Shown here piece by piece: positions 34,254 through 44,110 of a DNA stretch of 64,000 nucleotides. Source of the DNA: Papaver somniferum (Eukaryota; Streptophyta; Magnoliopsida; Ranunculales; Papaveraceae). Every line of letters starts with the position of its first letter. The stretch's first letter is position 1. The stretch is taken from assembly GCF_003573695.1 (NCBI RefSeq), contig NC_039362.1, positions 12,813,402 through 12,877,401 on the forward strand, in the 5' to 3' direction. The notes under the pieces were generated by a model. That model was not told the DNA's origin. It did no database searches and saw nothing but the letters and a program-made list of their open reading frames with translations. Both the position numbers and the translations under genes were made by a program.

Positions 34254-34755
34254 TAGTCTGTTTGGATGTCATTCTAGTTGTTTCTTTTTGACTTTTAGAG
34301 ACAGAAATCTCAGAAATTAATTTGGTTCGTAACAATTATCATCGGTTTGGAAGTCATTCAAGTTGTTACTTTTTGATTTCTGGAAGCAGAAATCTCAGAA
34401 GTTAGTGGTGACATAGTTTTTTCTGAGCCCGTTTGGATACAAATCTGCTTCTCCAGAAGTAGAAGTCAGAAGCAAAAGCATTTTGCTCTTTTGCTTCACA
34501 AAAAGTTAACTTTTCTGTTTCTGAAAGTCTTTTTGAAATTGTTCACTCAAACTAACTTCTGACTCTTTTGCTTCCAGAAGTTAAAAAATAATTTTGGATG
34601 CGTGTCTAAACGCGCTGAGAAGTTTGAATGAACAATTTCAAAAGAATGACTTCCAGAAACAGAAAAGTTAACTTTTTGTGAAGCAAAAACATTTTACTTT
34701 TGACTTCTACTTCTAGAGAAACAAAAACGTTTCTGTTTTTCGTATCGAAACAGGT
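34254..34755. mobile_element. Foldback MITE (34426-34755) beside an imperfect duplication
   Basis: AGCCCGTTTGGATAC at about 34426 is inverted as GTATCGAAACAGGTT at about 34741. The arms stay complementary for about 130 bp each, including AAAGTTAACTTTTCTG and CAGAAAAGTTAACTTTT. The whole can fold into one long hairpin. Just upstream, 34254-34425 holds two diverged copies of a unit of about 95 bp (GTTTGGA.GTCATTC...GAAATCTCAGAA). No target duplication is certain. The CCTGTTTGGAT-type ends recall Harbinger or hAT MITEs. Confidence 0.65.
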
Positions 34756-35439
34756 TATTAGGATTTGTAATCTGTAACCAGCTGTTTTTGTTTTTGTGTT
34801 TAATCGTACAAACAAATTCAGTTTGAAACTCATCAACACATAAACTTTAGGAAATGCGGAAAATCCATACAAATTGTGCATTTACATAACAAGGAAATTT
34901 CATGCAGACTTTGCAGTTTGATATAGATAATGACACACTCGCCATTCCCATATTAAATCTTCTTGACGCACGATCAAATAGGGTAATTAAGTTACCAAGC
35001 CTAGCTCCATTTCAACAGCTCGCGCAGGACTATATGTTTTGTGTACGCTTTCAATAGCCTAAAGGGTTATCGTATTGCACAGTACAGTAGGCCGCCTACA
35101 AAACAATATTGTATGTTAGAAACTGTTAATCGCAGAATGCTTCCAAGTTCCGATAGTATATATAAAAACGGAATAGCAGTCCACTAGTAATAAGATTCAG
35201 TGAATCCCAAATAACAAACCATGAGATAAAAGACAAGAGATCCCTTGAAATCCTCCCACCATGACAAAAAAAAAAAATGAACATTTTAAAATTTGTGTTT
35301 TATAAAAACCGTCCCTATTTTCAGGTATGGATTTTGAAAGCGTGTGTAGTATATGCACCAGATTAATGATTGAGGCTGGTTGTGGATTTCTTGAAAAATT
35401 TGATCCCAAAAAAAAAAAGAATAAAAATCAGAAGAACAC
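34756..35439. other. Spacer, nothing recognised
   Basis: No ORF with a domain, and no terminal-repeat pair, was found. There are A-runs at 35269 and 35410. Confidence 0.4.
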
Positions 35440-35519
35440 ATGGTGCGTAAAATGCATTCCCACTTGGTGGTGGACTGGAGATTTACATTTCAGCTGAGAA
35501 GATGCTCTGGGCAGAAGAA

Positions 35520-35911
35520 TACTCTGAATACTATATCAACGAATTGTCAAATTGCTGAAGCTTTAAAGTGTTCCACAAGTCGAAGCTTGGGCATTGTTGG
35601 AATCTATGCAACTGGCTGCACCAAATGGGTGGGCTCATGTTATCTTTGATAACCTTAGTAACGGTTCTGTTATGCAACAACAATCTACTCTTTCTCGTTG
35701 ACAAAGTCAGCCTCTTCTTAAAAAATGGATGAGTATATGTAGCATTCATCCTGTTTGGTCCTGTGTGTTTGTTTGTAAAGCTTTGAATAAAACTGCAGAT
35801 ATTCTTGCTAAAACAGCTAGGAAACTAAACTTATGTGGGGAATGGTGGTTTCAAGCACCTGACTTGTTAATGCCCTTCATAAGATATGATGTAACAACTT
35901 GGTGTGTGTAA
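35520..35911 (+). pseudogene. LINE RNase H-like domain remnant
   Basis: Across two frames the sequence reads QIAEAL..., WALLESMQLAAPNGWAHVIF, then, after a stop, SICSIHPVWSCVFVCK and NKTADILAKTARK. This order (E-A-A/L helix, D of the I-F-D strand, N-x-x-A-D-x-L-A) is that of the RVT_3 RNase H-like domain at the 3' end of plant LINEs. A frameshift at about 35600 and a TGA near 35700 inactivate it. The hAT element at 35918 is inserted just past it. Confidence 0.7.
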
Positions 35912-35917
35912 TATATG

Positions 35918-37227
35918 CAGTGCCGGCCCTGAGGCAAAGTCAACGAAGGTTGACTTTGGGGCATCACCGCAACGGGGCAACAAAAATAGGATTTTCTTCA
36001 GGGATGGTTTGATGTTAAATAGAAAAATAAAGGTTTAAATCGTGATTATAGAAAATAGAAAGGATGTGTAGCATAATATTTAGGGGCATATTGTAAATAA
36101 GAACTAATTTTCAGGGCTTATAGGTAAATATATGACAAATTTCATATACACAGCGAGGCCATTTTTTTTCTATCGGTTTCTCATCAGACTCTCGTCTTCT
36201 TCTTCTGGTTCCTTTCCTACACCACTACTTCCACTTGAGCCACCATCTCCATATCCATTGTAAGTGAAATTAAACCCCCAATTCAATACGATTGATTTTA
36301 AATCTAGTTTTTGATTTTCAGTTAATTGTATTACTTGATTGTATTTTTAAGGCAACAAATTTTAAACCCCAATCCAAAGAACAAATTATCATGTATAAAT
36401 TCTATGATTGATTTTATATCCAATATTTTGATTTTGATTTTCTGTTTGTGCTACTGAATTGTATTTTTAGGGCAAAAAATGTTAAACCCCAATTCAGCCA
36501 ATTCATGCTCTACAATATATTCTCAATAAAGTCTAATAATCATGCATATATTTGGTAGTTACATGATCCAGATTGTTTTTTGATTGTAGAGTTATAATTC
36601 AGAGTTATTTTGAAGAAAAAAATTTGTTTGTTGTTCTTGTTTGTTGAGCTTTTTTCTTTGTTGGATCAATTGCAGGTATGGTTCTTAAAAGAAAACAAGC
36701 TTCTGGATGTCAAAATAAGAAGAACAAAAAAAAAATAAATAGATGGGCATCTACTGAATCTCTAGCAGATTTTTTTGATAAGTTTTTGGTTAGGAATCAA
36801 CCAATAGTCGAAATTGCTGCCAATGAAGATGATGCTACAGTTGACAATGGCATGAATGAGGGGAATGGGAATGATGATGGATGCTGCTAATGGTATTATT
36901 GACGAGGGGAATGTGGATGATGGTGTTGCTAATAATGGTTTTAATGATGGGATTCAGGGAATGTCTATGTTGGTGCTTTTGATAATGGTTTTAATGATAA
37001 TGAGAATTATGGAAATGTTGCTAATGATATGAATGTTCTCAATGGGAATGACGTCTATGATGTGAAGAGTGAGAATGAAGGCGCTGCGTTTAGAGATAGA
37101 GACATTTTTGATCCAGTAAATTGGAGCACAGTGAGAATGTACAGGCCACTTTATGCTCCTAATCTACGAAAAGGGGCAACATTTTTTGGGTGTTCTTTGG
37201 GGCAGCATAACGTCAGGGCCGGCCCCG
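35918..37227. mobile_element. Internally deleted hAT element, 1.3 kb
   Basis: The ends CAGTGCCGGCCCTGAGG and (reverse complement of the right end) CGGGGCCGGCCCTGACG are inverted repeats with 3 mismatches in 17. The flanks are a perfect 8-bp duplication AATATATG (35910-35917 and 37228-37235). Inside are a C/T-rich leader, a plausible intron (donor GTAAGT at 36261, acceptor TTGCAG ending 36675) and the start of a transposase-like ORF. The catalytic domain is gone. Confidence 0.9.
36678..37200 (+). pseudogene. N-terminal remnant of a hAT (ZMYM-type) transposase
   Basis: The ORF starts at ATG 36678, just after a splice acceptor, with MVLKRKQASGCQNKKNKKK, then ADFFDKFLVRNQP. This is like the lysine-rich starts of plant zinc-finger MYM/hAT transposases. 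A stop at 36888 is followed by a decayed Asn/Gly/Asp-rich stretch. DRDIFDPVNWSTV (about 37100) resembles the DIYDPxNW motif that precedes the TTF zinc finger in this group. The zinc finger, RNase H-like core and dimerisation region are absent. The group assignment rests on these two motifs. Confidence 0.6.
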
Positions 37228-37235
37228 AATATATG

Positions 37236-37753
37236 TTTCTTCTTTGTTAAAAAAAAGAATAAAAAAGAATTGTCAAATTGCTCGGCATTTCAAGCACAAC
37301 GTTCTTTTTTCTTCTCTCCGGGAACAATAACCAAAAATTATCCGAGTTTGGACGTAGAACACTGGATTTGACTTAGGGAAGGTATTTATATAATTTGCTA
37401 GGAGCACTTGGTGTCGAGGTTGATTTTGCAGCCGAAATCTTAGATCGAGTTTGGGTTGGTGAAGATGTTGAAGACAATGAAAAGGGTTTTTGGCGGTTCG
37501 CGGAATTCTCCAAGGTCCCTAAATTTTGCTCTCACTATAGTAAAAAAAGGAACATGTTTCAAATGAATTTGAGATACCTCTGTTGTTAATGAAAGATTAT
37601 TAAGAAAACGAAAAAGTGGTTTGATAAAATGCAAGCAGTTTTATCACGTGAGGAGATTCATGAAGGGTTGTAAAACAAGTGTTCAGCGGTCGCTTGAAAG
37701 TGTCAAATAACACATCTATAGGCCCGTCCATGCCTCCTAGCCAAATTTTGTAT
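37236..37753. other. Spacer between two hAT elements
   Basis: The short frames here have no recognisable domain and overlap each other on both strands, so I call no gene. Confidence 0.4.
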
Positions 37754-37761
37754 AGTCAGGG

Positions 37762-38292
37762 TAGAGGTGTAAATTGGGACTGGCCAACACGTTTATGGCA
37801 CAGCACAACACGTTAAAATTCGAGCACAACACCGCACAGCACGTGACCGGCCTAGCACGTTTGCTTTATGTGATGTACTGTGCCAGACAAATAGGCACAA
37901 CACGCGACACGTGATAGCACGCGATGAAAGCACGCCACGTCATGCGTAAAATACTACACAATACATCACATTTGATGCATATTTCATAAAAAAAAAATCA
38001 TTGTTTTAGCCATTTTCTGACATTTTATTTTCGTTATACTAATTTATTTATATAATAATACATTTACTAACCAAAATATCTCAAAAATATTTATTTTGGA
38101 GAACATAAAATAAATGTGCTAGCACGCCCAGCACGACACATCACGTTTATTTTTCTGGCACAACACAACACGACACTCCATTTAGCAGAGCACAACACGG
38201 CATGTCTGAATCTCTGGCACAACCCATCCTAGCACTCTAAGCACGTGATTTCGTGGACTGGGCTGTGCCAGGCCGGCACGTTTTAACCTCTA
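37762..38292. mobile_element. hAT-type MITE, 531 bp
   Basis: The ends TAGAGGTGTAAATTGGG and (reverse complement of the right end) TAGAGGTTAAAACGTGC are short imperfect inverted repeats. The flanking 8-mers AGTCAGGG (37754-37761) and ACTCGGGG (38293-38300) agree at 6 of 8 positions. The interior is packed with GCACAACAC and GCACGT words in both orientations, typical of hAT subterminal sites. There is no ORF. Confidence 0.75.
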
Positions 38293-38597
38293 ACTCGGGG
38301 GTTGTAACTTGTAACTGCAGTTGACCTCCCCATATTTAAATTGGCGTTCCTAATAGCACTCTTCTTATTTATACAAACTGTCAGATGAACGGGGATGCAA
38401 AGATCTGTCTGCTTCAAGACTTGCCAACTAATCTCTAATTAAGATAAGATTAATCCCCCTGGAACAAGAAATCTTATCTAGCTTATTAGTTTTTCAAAAC
38501 AATACAAAAACACAAGCAAATAAGAGCATGGGAAATTTCTACTACGATGAAAGTGCAAGCAATGCAACATCCATAAATTCATACAATATTTTCTTCA

Positions 38598-38816
38598 TCA
38601 ACCTAAACAAAGGCATAGCTTGCCCTGATTGTTCCCCGTCATGCACGCCCCACTTATGTACTTGTTCTCGAGGATTTTCTTGCATGCCGTCACGCACTGA
38701 GCCAGAGTGCAGTGGTTAAGTTCTACCACCAAAGCAGACTCGCAGAGGTTCAAAACCGTGAAGACCAACACCATGACCATGGCTATAACCAAGATAATAT
38801 GTTTACGCATCACCAT
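38598..38816 (-). CDS. Small secreted cysteine-rich peptide, defensin-like (DEFL/LCR type)
   Basis: This is a single-exon ORF of 72 residues. Residues 1-28 are a strong signal peptide (basic MRKH, then a hydrophobic run). The mature part of about 44 residues has six cysteines at 36, 41, 45, 58, 68 and 70. Their layout is C-x4-C-x3-C-x12-C-x9-C-x1-C, with GAC at 56-58 and CLC at 68-70, as in the cysteine-stabilised alpha-beta fold (GxC...CxC). Such peptides are secreted; members act in defence, in pollen-pistil signalling or in other cell-cell signalling. A TATA box stands about 105 nt upstream. It has two fewer cysteines than a classical plant defensin. Defensin-like is an inference from spacing; another cysteine-rich family is possible. 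It appears intact. Confidence 0.72.
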   Translation of the reverse strand: MVMRKHIILVIAMVMVLVFTVLNLCESALVVELNHCTLAQCVTACKKILENKYISGACMTGNNQGKLCLCLG

Positions 38817-38920
38817 TTTAAAGAAATCTAGCTTACTTCAATAGCAACAATACTTGGAAATCGAAGTAATCACTGACTCTCACACTTAATCTTATTCTTG
38901 AATCATCTTGGGTTTAGGGT

Positions 38921-38927
38921 ATTTATA
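38921..38927 (-). promoter_or_regulatory. TATA box of the defensin-like gene
   Basis: On the minus strand CTTATAAATACCC stands about 105 nt before the ATG at 38816. That leaves a normal plant 5' UTR of roughly 70-80 nt. Confidence 0.65.
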
Positions 38928-38939
38928 AGGGGACAATAC

Positions 38940-39874
38940 TTAGCCCTGATTAATTTTTGAATAGAGCCTGTTCCACTAACAAATAATTAAGCTCTAAATT
39001 TCTTCTATCTTAATTAGTGTCACCCAATTAAGCTACCATCGTATATTTTAAAGTATTTAGTTATCCTGGTTTTGTGTATCCATGATATGTTGGTTCGGCT
39101 TTTCATTGTGATGATTAAACAACCCACTAACTCTATGCCATACATTGCTCTTCTTAGTGGATTTTGGTAACCAATTAAGAAACCAACCCTAACTTGTACC
39201 AAATTAGGTTCTAACATGTGGATTTTGGTAACCAATTATTTTAAAAAATAGATCCAATTTAGAAATTTAAGCTGAAACTAAACTCGATTGTTGTTGGTCA
39301 TTAGGGTTTTCACCTCTTCAAAATGAAACATGTTTCAACCTTTAACCGGATATTGCTCAGAGGATGTTCAGATACACTTAAAAATGTAACTTTTCAACTT
39401 TCACAAATTAAAAAGAAAAAAAAACGAAAAATAGTTTGTCTATGTAATTTCAGAATGGCTTACGAAGAAAGAAAAATTAACATTTTGTGATGTCTGGAAT
39501 TGGATTCTGCATCTGGGAAAGAAGAAGCATTTTCTACTTCTTGTATCCAAACACATTATAAAGTTATAAATTAAATGAAGCATAGACAGTTCGCTGTGAA
39601 TCCTAATTAGATGCTCCGGTTATGTTGTTTATAAACATGTACAAACTGGTTTTTTAAGATTAAACTAAGAAATAACTCATAGTTTTCTTTTGTTGTTCTT
39701 GTAAATTAGGTAATCTATTATAGACTTTCAGTAAAGTTGGTACAATATTAGTAGAGTTAACTAATGTGAAGGTTAATTGATTCCTGCTACGGATATTAGA
39801 TTTATCTATTTCAAGATTTTTCCTAATGCGATCACAAATAAAAATGTTTAACCTTTCTTGCAAGAGTATTAGCT
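38940..39874. other. Intergenic spacer, no gene recognised
   Basis: It is AT-rich. The near-repeat GTGGATTTTGGTAACCAATTA occurs at about 39157 and 39218. The frames at 39020 and 39660 (minus) carry no domain. Confidence 0.4.
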
Positions 39875-39879
39875 ATTTA

Positions 39880-40818
39880 TGTTAGAGCATTGCTCGGTCG
39901 AACTCGCAAGCGTTGCTATCTCAAGCTTGTTGTCAAGTTTAGTTGCCAAAACTATAAGTTTGATTTCTTTTCTACTTATAACTAAGTCTTGGATTAGGAT
40001 GGAAAGTGTAGCTGAGCATTAGACTTCACAACATTCATCGATTGAAGACGAAGAACTACTAAGGGAAGCTTGTGGAACTTCATCAACAAAAGGTATGTGG
40101 AGACTTGAAGTCATCTATCACTCAAAAGTCTATCTACTCTATCTCCTATTTGATACAAAAGTCGTATAGCTATATAGACATCGATTATACACATTTGATA
40201 TTTCGAGCTGAGTTTATCTCGCTTACATATCTCTCGAAATATGTGTTGGTAAGATTTCGCTTTAACCAAGTTCATCTTATATTATTGACGAAAGTCAAAA
40301 GATGATCATGTGAAAATCGCCTTGTAACATCTTATATGATTTGTGTGAGACAGTCAATTGATGTAGACTCAGAGTGTTTTGTATTGATCATTCGATCACT
40401 TGAAAATTGCTTTGAAGCTAATAGCTTGTGTGAGACAGCTATTGTCGTCTTCTAAGAATGTTTCAATGATTGAAATGGGAGTTTAAAACAAATATATTTT
40501 CTATATAATTGAAATATCACAGGTTGTGCGTAAGTTCAATCAACTGCGAATCCAACCTTTGGTTCTTGAGTAAATTGATTGACACTTGGATATTGGTTTT
40601 TGATACCGTCCAAGTTATTTCTTCTATTCAATCGGACTCACAAATTCCTATTTGTTTAATTGCATATTGAATTTAGGAAATTGAGATATAACTCTTGGAT
40701 ATATTTTCATTGATTGAGTCTGACTGTCTAGTTGATTCTCTTGGAATTATATTGGAGTTTGTCTATACAAATTTCTAAGCGAAATATTGGGTGTGGTTGT
40801 TAGACCCCCGCTTTTTCA
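39880..40818 (+). repeat. 5' LTR of a Copia-B copy with a large internal deletion
   Basis: It starts TGTTAGAGCATTGCTCGGTC and ends GTTAGACCCCCGCTTTTTCA, followed by a primer-binding site. Relative to the 2.34-kb LTR at 60617-62957 it jumps near 40495 from GGGAGTTTAAAACAA to the TTTTCTATATAATTG segment, losing about 1.4 kb. The lost part includes the palindromic word block, the TATA box and the R region. The flank is ATTTA on the left; no partner was found on the right. Confidence 0.85.
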
Positions 40819-40820
40819 AT

Positions 40821-40832
40821 TGGTAGCAGAGC
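40821..40832 (+). other. Primer-binding site of the Copia-B copy, then a broken leader/gag start
   Basis: TGGTAGCAGAGC lies 2 nt past the LTR, with one mismatch to the initiator tRNA-Met site. Downstream, an ATG at 40885 opens 72 codons (MECSAISDKRIN...) that end at 41103. It may be the gag N-terminus of this family but shows no recognisable motif, and the element is broken soon after. Confidence 0.75.
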
Positions 40833-41404
40833 AGGCAAACATGTTTAAGACCTCATAAGTCTATGTTTGTATCAATCTAACTCTATGGAATGTAGTGCTA
40901 TCTCCGACAAACGCATCAACAAATACAAAAGTTATGTTTCGATTAGATCTATTAAAGAGAAAGACTTGTCAATCTCACATATAGATGAACTCTATATGCA
41001 TATTGTCAAGGATCATTACGAATCACCAAAGCGAAGTCTTTTAGTCATTGACCTAATTGTGTTTCTCAGAGAAAACCTAGGTCAATCTAGGACGACTCTA
41101 TAATCAACTAGGACACAAAATGTCAGGGATTGAATTTCACAGAAAGAACACCTTTATTTATAGAACTAATATGATAAAATCATTTGCATGAGAAATTTTC
41201 AATTGATCCACCAATTAATTCATAGAACTAATATGGTTAAGGACCGTTGAACATCTTTTCTTAGAATCATATTTGGATATTTTTTACAAGAAAAGCTTGA
41301 CCCGAAATTTCTCCTTTGTAATTCTACTAGAAGTCATACGACATAGTCTTAATAGATAGAATGGCAAGATAGTGAATAAAATAGAATGGTTCAACCTTCA
41401 CATG

Positions 41405-41590
41405 CCTCAAACATAAGTTCTCCAAATGTCTTCGTCGATCTTCAATCTTCAAGGGTGATGTATGATACTCAGCTAACAAATTCTAACTTAGTCCGAGACT
41501 TGACTTAGTATACTAGAAATCAAGCTATAATTTTCATCACCTAACATTGACAACAAGCTTGAGATAAGAAAAACTTATGGGTTCAACCTA
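41405..41590 (-). repeat. Fragment of a diverged Copia-B LTR start
   Basis: The reverse complement contains CCCATAAGTTTTTCTTATCTC, then AAGCTTGTTGTCAATGTTAG and GATTTCTAGTATACT, matching the first 180 bp of Copia-B LTRs with many changes. The extreme TGTTAGAGC is lost. Confidence 0.6.
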
Positions 41591-41639
41591 GCAATTAATA
41601 ATCTTTGAGGTTTATTATTATTTTTTAAAGTAATATGGA

Positions 41640-43480
41640 TATCATCTTTTGATGTATAGGATGAACCTTTTTACTGGAAAAAAGACCTAATTTGTCAAAG
41701 TTTGTTAACTGTGATACCCTGCTGATGGTTTTAACTGTAATAATAAGGTTTTTATATTATTTGAGATCACTTTTACAAATTAAAGACAATCATCTGCGAA
41801 ATATATATGAGAAATTGGTGTTCCATTTTGAGACAATTCAACTCAATGAAGAGTTTTTTGTACAGATATAAAACCTAGAGAAAACTTTTATACATATAAT
41901 AAAGAGATAAAAAGTCTCTTTGTCTAAGAAAGATAGTTGGCCTCCTTTTATAAGACCTCTATATGGTTAAAAACTATCTCCTAGGGATCCATTTAACATG
42001 ACATAAATAGAGATGGTACAAATGCATTGTTCTATAAGAGAACAAAAATCGGGGTTGAATCCACAAGCTTTAGGAGGTTTAAGCAGAAAATCCTAATTAA
42101 CTCTGTCGAATGCTTTCGACATGTTAATCTTGACACATGGATTTCCAATTTTTGCTTTGTTCCTATTTCAAAGAATGCACCGTTTCGTGTGCTATTATGA
42201 TGTTATCATATATATGTCTAGAGCATAAGAATGTACATTGAAATTTGGACATGATTTTGTTAAGAAAAGGTTTGATTATGTTGTCTAGGGTTTTTGTTAT
42301 CATCTTATAAGTTGTACACACAACTCTATGGGTCTAAATTACCTTGCGTCTTTAGGGTGTTTGGATTTTAGTATCAGTAAAAGATGAATTTTATTTATAT
42401 CTTTGTTCATGAGTTTCGAAGAAAAAATTGTTGGATCATCAGAATTACATGTGATCCAACAATATCCCAGTTATTTTTTAAGAAGTTAGCAGCAAAGCCA
42501 TCTGTTCTCGGGAATTTATTGGGTTTAATTTTCTTTAGATTCCCAAGAATTTCCTCGCCAGTATGGATGACGACCAATAATAAGTTTTCCACATCAGATT
42601 ACAGAAGATAGAATTTTGTTGTGAGGTATCAATTGGGTCAACATTAAAGAGTTTTAGATAGTACTTAGTTAGGATGTGACTAAATTCAGGTTTACTTAAC
42701 TTAATCTATCATAAAAAAAATTTCAGACAAGCTATATAATGCTATTAACGCCTTTTAAGTGTCACAATATGAAAGTACTCTGTATCTTTTTTTCTCCCAA
42801 AGCTATTGTGTTATTTCTAGAGCTTTGATTTGCTAAAGCTTCTTGAGTATCATAAAGTCGTTCAAGGAGATTTACTATTGATTCTTTCTATTTGTTTTAT
42901 GGTAACTGAAATCTGTTTAGCTGGTTTACCAAAGACATTTTTCTTCCAATTTGACAAATTAATTCATTGAGTATTAAGATTTGAGACCAAAACCGTGGAA
43001 GGATCATTAATAACTAAGTTTTCAAGAACTCTGAATTACTTGGATGCATGACGGATCCCTTTACCAAGTATCATAAAATTTGGATATCCAATCTAATTGG
43101 GTATATCCCGAGCCCATGGACAAAGATTTATGGCAACGATCAGAAGCTACAGCTACTAAATGCGATAACGAGGCAAAGAGAAATTGTATAAGTCATTCAA
43201 GCATTATGAAATATCTTATACAATCTTTCATGAATGTTTTGGCTTCCTTTTCTGTGATTGTTCTTAGTGTAATCATGACCCGTGAAGCCTAGTTAGATCC
43301 AAAAGTCACGCTCGCTGGATGATTCTTATTCACGGGTAATCCTTCTAGTTTCTCGGGTTGATCAAATATCATATCCATGTCACCCATAACTATTCATGGC
43401 ATGTTCTTATTATTTACTTGAGCTACTATTTCTTCTAAATAATCCCAAGCTATTTTTTTTCACTAGAGGTTTCTGCGATT
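41640..43480 (-). pseudogene. LINE remnant with endonuclease and reverse transcriptase motifs
   Basis: Read on the minus strand through many stops and frameshifts, LINE landmarks appear in the right order. PWIVMGDMDMIF and EKLEG (about 43405-43340) are the endonuclease GDFN-like strand. KIKPNKFPRTDGFAANFLKNN and WDIVGSHV (about 42540-42440) match the plant LINE K-x-P-G-x-D-G-F block. ILKSKHPKDARNLDP follows, then MLNGSLGDSF and RGLIKGGQLS (about 42010-41950). ISHIYFADDCL carries the catalytic FADD at 41800-41789. It is clearly dead and antisense to all plus-strand frames here. Confidence 0.8.
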
Positions 43481-43698
43481 CAGTTTCAGACAGGAACGAA
43501 ATTTCAGTTGTTTTCGATGGTTTTGAGTGAAGATTTTACTGTCCAAGCAATGATTTTTACTTTTAGCCACGGATAGAAAAAGCAAACAACAGTGCTTTTC
43601 CATCCCTAATTTACACTGTGATGATTAACAACCCACTGATTTGTACGCCGTATGCCATATATATTACAACTATGACTCTCTTAAGATAGCCAAATGCC

Positions 43699-43721
43699 AT
43701 ATATATATATATATATATATT
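43699..43721. repeat. (AT)n microsatellite
   Basis: An uninterrupted AT run of about 11 units. A similar run lies at 44475-44492, inside the last intron of the HSD gene. Confidence 0.9.
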
Positions 43722-44110
43722 ACTCAACTCAGTGCGGTTTCATTAACATTAACGAATCAAGAAAGTAACCTTAGTTTGTTGGCCACTACGGATTTTACTT
43801 CTTCAAAATGCAACATGTGTTTCCTCCATGTCATGCGACGCGATGGCGAGAAATGGTACTCGCACGAAGTAGGCCCATTTCTCACCCAGAAACGGGTGAG
43901 ATACATAACTCCATAAAATGGGCTTAACATGCACAATCTTGACAGGGTAATTGTCATTATCAAATAGAGCAACATTAATTATGCATAAGTTGATCTTCAT
44001 TAAGACACTAACTAATACTACAATCAAACTAAGGAGGAAAAGGTAGAATTAGTCTACAACCTAAGAGCAGAAAAACAATCAAATTTGAAACTCATCGATG
44101 AATCTAAATA

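Noticed and set aside
38528..38719. Plus-strand Cys-rich ORF
   Set aside because: It is the antisense of the defensin-like gene, which has the signal peptide, TATA box and sensible cysteine spacing.
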